Below are positions 55,668 to 62,105 of a stretch of 64,000 nt of DNA, one piece after another. The first letter of the stretch is position 1. Every line of letters starts with the position of its first letter. The position numbers were made by a program, and so were the translations under genes. Origin of the DNA: Pirellulales bacterium (lineage in GTDB: Bacteria; Planctomycetota; Planctomycetia; Pirellulales; JADZDJ01); contig DATJYL010000095.1 in NCBI GenBank assembly GCA_035499655.1, forward strand, positions 1 to 64,000, written 5' to 3'. The notes under the pieces are model-generated. The model saw only the letters and a list, made by a program, of their open reading frames with translations. It ran no database searches and was not told where the DNA came from.

Positions 55668-55709
55668 CAGTCCGGGTCAGGTCCAAAAGGCCGCCCGGAC
55701 TGTTTTTAT
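55668..55709 (+). terminator. Terminator-like hairpin without a known upstream gene
   Basis: Perfect 9-base stem CAGTCCGGG/CCCGGACTG, with a smaller inner stem (GGTCC-AAAA-GGCC), followed by TTTTTATTT. In the reverse direction no T-run follows the stem, so it is directional and should stop a rightward transcript from 55400-55660. Confidence 0.7.
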
Positions 55710-55725
55710 TTGACAAGCATGTAAG

Positions 55726-55773
55726 TTGTCAGTTGTCCGTTGCGACTGACGACGGACAATGGACGACTGACAA
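55726..55773. repeat. Inverted repeat ending at the queD stop codon
   Basis: Arms 55726-55742 (TTGTCAGTTGTCCGTTG) and 55757-55773 (CAATGGACGACTGACAA) match at 15 of 17 positions. The right arm ends at 55773; the queD stop codon starts at 55774. Built from TTGTC/GTCC units similar in style to the other heptameric repeats. Confidence 0.8.
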
Positions 55774-56178
55774 TTATGCACTGCGATAAGTTGCATAACA
55801 GCGTGGGGTTTCCCACAAATGGGTTTCGACGACTGGGAACCCGCGCTGGGCAGTGAATTCGAAAATGAGTTTGGCGATGTTTTCGGCCGTGGGATTGGCG
55901 TCGATGATGTGCAGCGGCTCGCCGAGTTTTTGGAGCAGCGGCACGGCCGGATCGTCGCGGCACAAAATCATGCGGTGATCAAGCGTTTCGTCAATCCAGT
56001 GGCTGACGACCTGTTTGATGTCGGAGAAATCTAACACCATGCCGCGGGAATCCAACGCCGCCGCTTCCAACACAATGACGGCCCGACCGTTGTGGCCGTG
56101 CAAGTGCCGGCATTTGCCGTCGTAATTGAGTAGCCGATGGCCGTAACAAAAATCGATTTCGCGAGTAACACGGAACAT
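55774..56178 (-). CDS. queD: 6-carboxy-5,6,7,8-tetrahydropterin synthase QueD
   Basis: A 134-residue zinc enzyme of the PTPS fold making 6-carboxytetrahydropterin from dihydroneopterin triphosphate for queuosine synthesis. Zinc ligands H14, H27 and H29 and the catalytic C23 (CRHLHGHN) are present; ENIAKLIFEF and the C-terminal WETP fit QueD rather than folate-type PTPS. Length is typical. Its partner queC lies at 57908 on the same strand, with the TolQ/MotA-like gene between them on the other strand. The next gene to the right diverges from it by 139 bases. Confidence 0.93.
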   Translation of the reverse strand: MFRVTREIDFCYGHRLLNYDGKCRHLHGHNGRAVIVLEAAALDSRGMVLDFSDIKQVVSHWIDETLDHRMILCRDDPAVPLLQKLGEPLHIIDANPTAENIAKLIFEFTAQRGFPVVETHLWETPRCYATYRSA

Positions 56179-56317
56179 AAGGCTCGATCAGTAAATCCAG
56201 GATCTGATAGTAAATTAAAGTGCGACAGCATTCGATTGTAGCACTGGCAGTATTGACATAGATAGTCGGCCGTTTTGAACTTCCCATGTTTGCCACGCAT
56301 GCAAAAGGTGGTGCGTT

Positions 56318-57601
56318 ATGACCAGCACACAAAACAAACAGAAAAAAGCATTGCCTGATTGGGTCGATTTGCCGATGGCGGTGGCCGCGCTGTTGACGGT
56401 GGCTTTTTACGTGATTGTGTACCGCGAATTCCCGAAGGGTTCGCTCATCCATCGCTATACGACAGAGCACGTGGTCGAGTACGTGGTGGTGGCGTTTTTC
56501 ATCTGGGGCATTGTGGATGTCGTCTTCAAGCTGTGCGGCTTTCCTTTGGAAGTGCTGGCGCTAAGGCAACCCGGCCTGCCGGAGCGAAACGGCAAAGAAC
56601 CGGTAGCGAATGCCCGGGCCTTATATGCCCAACTGCTCGGCCGGCCCAAGTGGTTTTTGGATTCCCGCTATGGGCAGCGGCTGGCCAAGGCGCTGGGTTA
56701 TTTGCAAGAAAAAGAATCGGCCGACGGATTCCACGATTACCTGCGCTATTTGGCCACGCAGGACGAAGAAAAAACGCACGGCAATTACGGATTGGTGCGA
56801 TTCATTTGCTGGGTGGCTCCGGTGCTAGGCATTTTGGGCACGGTCATTCACTTCGGCTCGGCCTTCGGCGGGCTGTCTGTCGACGAAATCGGCGATAACC
56901 TGGCGAAAGTGGTGGGCGAAATCGGTACGGCATTCAACACCACCACGGTCGCTTTGGCTGCCGCCATCACGATGATGTTCAGCCTGTTCATGTGCGAAAA
57001 GACGGAGCGCGGAATCATTCATTCGATCAGCCGGCGTGTCGATTTAGAGCTGCTCAACCGCTTCGAAGTGACCGACGAAAGCCTGACGCCCTTTTTGCAG
57101 GCCGTGCAAGTAGGAAACCAGGCCACGCTGACGGCGCTGGATTCCCGGTTGGAAAAACAGTTGCAAATTTGGGCCTCGGCCTTTACACGCTTGCAGCAGG
57201 AAAGCGACAAGCGGCTGCAAACACACGGACAAATGTGGGAACAATCGCTCAGCAAAATGCACGCGCAATTTGAGCACAGCGATACGCAGCGCGAGCAAAA
57301 ACTGCTCAAGCTGCTAAGCGAAATGCAATTGCAACGCACCGAGCAAAAATCGCAGGGCCAGGCGATGCTGAACCAAATGACCGGTCTGCAAACTCACTTT
57401 GCCCAGTTGGTGGAAGCGCTGGCCGGTTTGAACCGCGGCGAAAGCGAGCTGGCGAAATCGCAACAATTGCTGGCGCAAAATCTGCAAGGCATTCGCGAAA
57501 CGGGACATCTCGATCAGGCGTTGCACGGCCTGACGGCGGCCATTCACTTGCTGACCGCGCGACATGATTTGGATCCGAAAAAAGCCAGCCGGGCGGCGTG
57601 A
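56318..57601 (+). CDS. MotA/TolQ/ExbB-like proton channel subunit with long coiled-coil tail
   Basis: A 427-residue membrane protein. Four predicted helices: about 18-36, 52-72, 158-184 and 201-226. The last two carry the MotA/TolQ/ExbB signature (GLVRFICWVAPVLGILGTVIHFG; EIGTAFNTTTVALAAAITMMFSLFM), where the Thr-rich face lines the ion path. A cytoplasmic region of about 85 residues separates helices 2 and 3. Residues about 230-427 form a long coiled-coil tail (LQIWASAFTRLQQESDKRLQ, QREQKLLKLLSEMQLQ), like the tail of Zorya ZorA but without the other Zorya genes. Likely partners are the two ExbD-like proteins at 51686 and 52791. Divergent from queD. Confidence 0.88.
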   Translation: MTSTQNKQKKALPDWVDLPMAVAALLTVAFYVIVYREFPKGSLIHRYTTEHVVEYVVVAFFIWGIVDVVFKLCGFPLEVLALRQPGLPERNGKEPVANARALYAQLLGRPKWFLDSRYGQRLAKALGYLQEKESADGFHDYLRYLATQDEEKTHGNYGLVRFICWVAPVLGILGTVIHFGSAFGGLSVDEIGDNLAKVVGEIGTAFNTTTVALAAAITMMFSLFMCEKTERGIIHSISRRVDLELLNRFEVTDESLTPFLQAVQVGNQATLTALDSRLEKQLQIWASAFTRLQQESDKRLQTHGQMWEQSLSKMHAQFEHSDTQREQKLLKLLSEMQLQRTEQKSQGQAMLNQMTGLQTHFAQLVEALAGLNRGESELAKSQQLLAQNLQGIRETGHLDQALHGLTAAIHLLTARHDLDPKKASRAA

Positions 57602-57610
57602 TTTTTATTC

Positions 57611-57908
57611 ACCGCAGAGACACCGAGAAGAAAGCCACGGATGAACACAGATAAGCACAGATGAAAGCAATTGAAAAGCACAATAATCAGTCCATTGCTT
57701 GCTTTATACAATAACCGGCATAAGTAGGTGGTGGGACAATTTGAAATTCCGACAGCCGCTTTTCCCGACTGACACAGTCGGGCTATGTTCAAATTGGCCC
57801 ACTACCCATAAGTATTGCTTTTCTGATCGTGTCCAATCTGTTCTTTCCGCATCTGTTTTCATCCGTGTTTATCTGTGGCTTTCTCTGTGCCTGTGCGTCT
57901 CTGCGGTT
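57611..57908. repeat. Composite repeat island: inverted CGCAGAG-type repeats around an 80-bp element
   Basis: Left unit 57611-57663 (ACCGCAGAGACACCGAGAAG, then GCCACGGATGAACACAGATAAG) and right unit 57850-57908 are inverted copies of each other. Between them lies the 80-bp palindromic element (57727-57806) and a short unique stretch. The right unit ends at the queC stop codon (57908) and the left begins 10 bases after the stop of the TolQ-like gene. This fills the 306-base gap; no gene is seen. Confidence 0.85.
57727..57806. repeat. 80-bp palindromic element, copy 2
   Basis: Same length and nearly the same core as copy 1 at 42109-42188. Terminal inverted repeats GGTGGTGGGACAATTTGAA and, inverted, GGTAGTGGGCCAATTTGAA. 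Inner hairpin CCCGACTG-ACA-CAGTCGGG is identical. Confidence 0.9.
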
Positions 57909-58567
57909 CATTTCTTGTTTGCATAAACCGTCGGATCAGCGAGTTCGATCATTCGAAATGCCGCCTGGCGTTCGGCGCATTTGTTGCAGTGCCCGCAGTG
58001 CAGGCCTTTGACCGGTGCGATGCAGGAAAAGGTAAGCCCCAGCGGGTAGTTGCGTCCTAGCTGCATGACCTCTGGCTTGTGCAAGTGGGCAAAGGGCCGC
58101 ACGATTTCTAGCGGCGGCTGGCCCAGGCGCGACAGTACGTTTTCCAAAGCAGCGAAGAATTCGGCGGTGGCATCGTCGAATGGATTGCTTCCCAGCACGC
58201 CTAGCGCTAGCCGGCCGATGCCATGCATTTGACACCACAGGGCCGGCTTGATGATCAGCAGCAAATTGCGGCCTGGCAGATACACGGCTTCGTCCGGCGT
58301 GGCCGCATCGGGGGTTTGCTGGCCGGTCAAACTCCAGTGGCCGGTGTACAGATCGGCCAGCGGCAACTGCAGCGTGATTAGAGTTTCTAGCCGAGGCGTA
58401 GCAACCGCTCCCAGATAATTCCGCAAGCTCGCCAATTCCGCTGCTTGCCAATGCAGGCCGCACTCGATGTAGAACGGCTGGACGTGATCGCCTTGAGCGA
58501 GCAAATGTGAAACCAAAATGGCGCTATCTAACCCGCCGCTAACCAGCACGCCGATGGTATTACCCAT
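57908..58567 (-). CDS. queC: 7-cyano-7-deazaguanine synthase QueC
   Basis: A 219-residue ATP-dependent enzyme converting carboxydeazaguanine to preQ0 in queuosine synthesis. The ATP pyrophosphatase loop is SGGLDSA (10-16). Four zinc cysteines are present: C182, C191, C194 and C197 (CIAPVKGLHCGHCNKC). The lengths of the loops differ a little from E. coli QueC, and the family is diverse, so related preQ0-type enzymes are a small possibility. The stop codon sits at the edge of a repeat unit. queE is not seen in this window. Confidence 0.9.
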   Translation of the reverse strand: MGNTIGVLVSGGLDSAILVSHLLAQGDHVQPFYIECGLHWQAAELASLRNYLGAVATPRLETLITLQLPLADLYTGHWSLTGQQTPDAATPDEAVYLPGRNLLLIIKPALWCQMHGIGRLALGVLGSNPFDDATAEFFAALENVLSRLGQPPLEIVRPFAHLHKPEVMQLGRNYPLGLTFSCIAPVKGLHCGHCNKCAERQAAFRMIELADPTVYANKK

Positions 58568-58589
58568 GCGGCAAACTATACCACATTCG

Positions 58590-59522
58590 TTACGGCGCGG
58601 GCAGTTCCAGCGGTTGCGGAATTTCGTTGGATGGCGCCGATTGCAGCTCGCCGGGCGGAAATTGAGATGCTCTTGGCACCGGCTGCGGGGCGAGCACTCC
58701 CGGCGCTATGGTCGTTGGCGCACTGCTTGTCGGCGGCCCGGTTACCGTCGATCCGGCAAGCGAAGGGACGCCTCCCAGGCGGGCGGCTATTTTCGCAAGC
58801 ATGACTTGTTCCAGTGCATGATCGCGGCCATCGGGGCCCATGGGAATCCAACCGCCGGTGACGGCGCGCGGGCCGTTGGGACGGGCGGGATCGCCGGGAA
58901 GCCGATGCGGATCGGAATCGAATTCGGTATCGCGATTCAGCGAAGTATCGTAGCGGAACGTCGACGCACCGGCGGAGCCGCTGATGGGATGCGGCACATC
59001 TTCCAGCTCTTTCGTCACCGTGACTTCGACGAGGTAGCCGCTGCAGCCGTTTTGTTGTGGAATAACGCGCACATACGCGCGCCGGCGAATCGACTGCAGC
59101 GTGCTTTCCCAGCGCTGCTGGAGGTTGACGGAATCTCTGCGCCACGGCTCGAAAATCGTGGCGCCTGGAATCGGGAAGGTGTCAATGCTTCCTTCCGTTT
59201 GCATGTTGCCGACCAGCTTGACGCGATCTTCCTGCGAGACTTGGAAATAATCGTCTACGATGTCGACGACTTGGTCCCACAGGTAATCCGGATTCATCGC
59301 CGGCACCAATACCGTGTTGTTGGGCACCGGCGGTCCCAAAATCACCACCGGCGAACTCGATCCTGGCAAGGTTCCGACCGTGGCCGATGGCTGGGGCAGA
59401 ACCAGCGTAGCGGGCGCAGGCACTACGTTTTGCGCCGCCGGACTAAAGCGGGTGAAGGAACCGCAGCCAGCCAACGCGGCAGAAAATAGTAACAGCATGA
59501 AAATGGCGAACGATTGGCGCAT
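58590..59522 (-). CDS. Lipoprotein of unknown function
   Basis: A 310-residue lipoprotein: signal peptide with lipobox LAGC at about residue 20. Pro/Ser-rich stretch (about 25-75), then a domain about 75-200 (MNPDYLWDQVVDIVDDYFQV, FPIPGATIFEPWRRDSVNLQ, RAYVRVIPQQNGCSGYLVEV, VTKELEDVPHP) with the style of conserved planctomycete lipoproteins; Pro-rich C-terminus. No enzyme motif. It starts on ATG at 59522 and is 22 bases upstream of queC in the direction of transcription, so the two may be co-transcribed, though function is unrelated as far as I see. Confidence 0.85.
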   Translation of the reverse strand: MRQSFAIFMLLLFSAALAGCGSFTRFSPAAQNVVPAPATLVLPQPSATVGTLPGSSSPVVILGPPVPNNTVLVPAMNPDYLWDQVVDIVDDYFQVSQEDRVKLVGNMQTEGSIDTFPIPGATIFEPWRRDSVNLQQRWESTLQSIRRRAYVRVIPQQNGCSGYLVEVTVTKELEDVPHPISGSAGASTFRYDTSLNRDTEFDSDPHRLPGDPARPNGPRAVTGGWIPMGPDGRDHALEQVMLAKIAARLGGVPSLAGSTVTGPPTSSAPTTIAPGVLAPQPVPRASQFPPGELQSAPSNEIPQPLELPAP

Positions 59523-59774
59523 GAAATCGCTGTGGAGGCGATGTGGATTCGCTGAGTTCGGCCGAACGGCCGCTAGGGAAAAGATCGGCTAAATAGAGCG
59601 GGAGTGTCCCCAAAACACTGTTTGACCGCAAGATTGGCCTTGGCGAGGAATGCACCGGGGGCTCTCCCGATTGCCGAGATTCCCTAACCCAAACTGCCTT
59701 GTTACATCCCGTTGACATTACCTTTCCCAATTTCCAGGGTTAAATGGGTGTTCTAGGGGGTCGATCGGTGAGGC

Positions 59775-61247
59775 ATGAAAACAAACTTTTGGGATATGAG
59801 CGCCTTTCGGAGAGCAACGGCCTGCGCTGCGTTGCTTGTGCTGGCAAGCACGAGGGTTATTGCCGCGGACTACAACGACACACACTGGGGCGCGCCCGTT
59901 GATGGGCTAAAAGCAGGCGTCCGTTTGGACCCGATTGACCGAACGGAATATCACCCTGGCGAAGTGTTGAATCTGGTGATGGAGTTCGACGCCGAACTAA
60001 ACCATCCTTTCCGTGTGCCGATGGCTGCTTTGTGTGAATATGCGACGGTTCATGTCGTGGGTCCGGACGGGAGAGAATGCATTTGGGATCCGGGTGGAAC
60101 CGATCGTGAAGATGCTGGAATAAAAATCGAGGCCGACGAGTGGGAACCATACAATGATGCTGACGAAGAGCCCTACACAGCACCAATCCGGCTCGCTGCG
60201 GGGAAGCAAATTTGGATCGATGCCAAGACCGATCGTACGGTTCCGTTTTCACTAATCGTCCCCGGCACTTACCACGCCTGGATAGAATGCAAAATTGTGG
60301 CGGGAAAAAATCCGCCTAAACACGCTTGGCAGGGCACGGTCAAAAGTGGCGAAGTCGTGTGGACCATGGCCGAGTTGCCCGTGGAGCAGCGGCACAATGA
60401 GGTGACCGATGAGCAACAACACGAACTCGATGCCTGGCTGGCGCTGGCGAAGCTGAAAAATCAGGAGCTAGGCAAACCATTGACCGCCGCCCTAACCCAA
60501 GAAGTATTGCTTGCCGAAAACGAGGGGCTGGCACAAAAGCTCGTCGAAATTACGAAAAGCGGCCAGGCCGACGCCATGCCAATTTTGCTTGCCCGCGCCG
60601 GCGACATCAACGACGGTCACGCGGGCATTGACGGACCGTATTTGAAGCAGCTTGCCGAATACATTCTTGAAATCGGCGAAAAGTCTGATAATCAGAAGGC
60701 GGAAACCGACAAACCGCGATCATCAGCACGCTTCGATCCAGTCATGCTCTACTTGCGTTATCATCCGGATGATGCGGACATTCATCGGAGAGCCGTCGCT
60801 GTTCTGTCACACTTGGCGCGTTCGAGAAGTTCGCCTGCAGGATGGACATCGTTTTGGGCAGCGGTCCCTTATGCTTGGGCCGGGCTACAGGAATTGGGAG
60901 AATTGAAACCGGGAATGACGCGGCAACAGGCGGAAGATTTGCTCGGTCCGCCCGATGATTTATCAACGGGCTTTCGTTTTGGAAACGGGATAGGAGGTGG
61001 CGGTTTTGGCGGTGGTGGAAACAGCCCGGCAGCAGCGCAGGCGAAGGCATCCGCGGCAGCCAATTTGGCGAAAAATCCGGATGAACTTCAGTGGACTGCG
61101 GCCATGCTGCCAGGCCATGAAAATCCGACGCCGGCAGTTCTCAAGGCGGAATTGAAGGATGGCAAAACCAGGGCCTGGAAAATCCATTGGCCGGGCGAAT
61201 TTCGGGGCAAAAATCCGTACGACATGCCCGGTGGCGATCCGAACTGA
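59775..61247 (+). CDS. Secreted protein of unknown function
   Basis: A 490-residue protein with signal peptide (about 10-31, ending TRVIAADY). N-terminal half is beta-rich (GLKAGVRLDPIDRTEYHPGEVLNLVMEFDAEL, TVHVVGPDGRECIWDPGG), like an immunoglobulin-type domain; the middle is helical (QHELDAWLALAKLKNQEL); near the C-terminus a Gly-rich linker is followed by a SmpA/OmlA-like module (MTRQQAEDLLGPPDDLST precedes it). The last is a common small lipoprotein fold for outer-membrane assembly, here only a resemblance. It starts a rightward series of three secreted-protein genes. Confidence 0.8.
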   Translation: MKTNFWDMSAFRRATACAALLVLASTRVIAADYNDTHWGAPVDGLKAGVRLDPIDRTEYHPGEVLNLVMEFDAELNHPFRVPMAALCEYATVHVVGPDGRECIWDPGGTDREDAGIKIEADEWEPYNDADEEPYTAPIRLAAGKQIWIDAKTDRTVPFSLIVPGTYHAWIECKIVAGKNPPKHAWQGTVKSGEVVWTMAELPVEQRHNEVTDEQQHELDAWLALAKLKNQELGKPLTAALTQEVLLAENEGLAQKLVEITKSGQADAMPILLARAGDINDGHAGIDGPYLKQLAEYILEIGEKSDNQKAETDKPRSSARFDPVMLYLRYHPDDADIHRRAVAVLSHLARSRSSPAGWTSFWAAVPYAWAGLQELGELKPGMTRQQAEDLLGPPDDLSTGFRFGNGIGGGGFGGGGNSPAAAQAKASAAANLAKNPDELQWTAAMLPGHENPTPAVLKAELKDGKTRAWKIHWPGEFRGKNPYDMPGGDPN

Positions 61248-61401
61248 GAAAATCTAATTCCGGGAACTTCTGGGGTCATCATCGCGTCAAAATGGCAAAT
61301 AAACTGAAAGCATCTGTGACCCAATTCATGGGCTATTCCGTCGGAGCCAGGTCAGAAAGTGCAAAACGCTTAATAAACGGTTCAGTGTAGACGGAGGTTT
61401 T

Positions 61402-62034
61402 ATGCCAGCAAGCGTTTTGAAGGGGCGGAGACTTTGGTTGTCGATTTTGATATCCGGAGTGCTCTGCGGTACAGTTGTATTTGCACACCATGTCGCTTTG
61501 GCCAGGGATATGGACCACGCACCCGGCGATAAGCTCCCACAGGATGTTCCGGTCAATCAGGTGCCACGGCCGGTTGTGGCAGCGCTCCAGCGGCAGTTTG
61601 CTGATGCGAAAATCGTGAGCGCCGCCTTTTCCAGCACCGGCTTGGATGTGGATAGTTGGTGGCTGAGCGTCAAGGTGGGAAAGGAACAGTTGGAAGTGGG
61701 AGTCGACGGAATCTCGGGTAGTTATCGAGTCAACACCATCAAAAAGCCAATTGCCGTGGCCGATGTGCCCAAGGCGGTGAGGGAGGCCGTCGACAAGCGG
61801 TATTCTAAAGCCGAAATTCAAAACGCCTGGGAAGTTCAAAGCGGGCTGATTGCGCTGCCGCCGGGCAAGACGAGACCCCCCGGGTATGAAGTGACGATTC
61901 TCACCGCCGAGCATGAGAAATGCATAATTGATTTATTGCCGGGGTTTAGGCGAACTGCAAAAGGCGAGAACGAGCCTGACCCCAACAAAATGGAAATCGA
62001 CGGTGAGTCGATTCTGAAGGACGGGAACCAATAG
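61402..62034 (+). CDS. Secreted PepSY-like protein
   Basis: A 210-residue protein with a signal or anchor segment (about 12-34). Two beta-alpha-beta units resembling PepSY domains follow: VPRPVVAALQRQFADAKIVSA..., then VPKAVREAVDKRYSKAEIQNA with EVTILTAEHEKCIIDLLP. PepSY units often inhibit or bind peptidases in the envelope. GGAGG lies just before the ATG at 61402. It lies between the upstream secreted protein and the VIT-VWA gene, all on the plus strand. Confidence 0.8.
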   Translation: MPASVLKGRRLWLSILISGVLCGTVVFAHHVALARDMDHAPGDKLPQDVPVNQVPRPVVAALQRQFADAKIVSAAFSSTGLDVDSWWLSVKVGKEQLEVGVDGISGSYRVNTIKKPIAVADVPKAVREAVDKRYSKAEIQNAWEVQSGLIALPPGKTRPPGYEVTILTAEHEKCIIDLLPGFRRTAKGENEPDPNKMEIDGESILKDGNQ

Positions 62035-62105
62035 CGAGGCCGCAGCGTCCAACCTCCAAGAAAGTTACCCTGAGCATACCCTGGTTGTGGGAAACGGAGG
62101 ATTCC

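Larger units (their letters stand above)
55371..55773. other. Intergenic region with possible RNA gene on the plus strand
   Basis: About 400 bases between queD and the 859-residue ExbD-like gene, both leftward. A strong terminator-like hairpin with a T-run stands on the plus strand (55668-55709) although no plus-strand gene precedes it. The plus strand before it (55400-55660) shows no convincing protein frame; the 102-residue frame 55343-55651 begins inside the antisense of the ExbD-like gene. A small structured RNA is possible. Confidence 0.35.

Noticed and set aside
55676-55692. GTCAGGTCC similar to the conserved SRP RNA helix
   Set aside because: The GGAA-type tetraloop and the AGCA-type 3' side that define the SRP RNA core are missing; the match is only nine bases.
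51686-57601. Zorya-type phage defence system
   Set aside because: The channel with a coiled-coil tail and a B subunit resemble ZorA/ZorB, but there is no peptidoglycan-binding domain in the B proteins and no ZorC, ZorD or ZorE nearby.
59711-59740. TTGACA followed by TTAAAT upstream of the secreted protein gene at 59775
   Set aside because: The TTGACA is perfect, but the next -10-like hexamer is about 22 bases away instead of 16-18, so it is not a convincing sigma-70 promoter.
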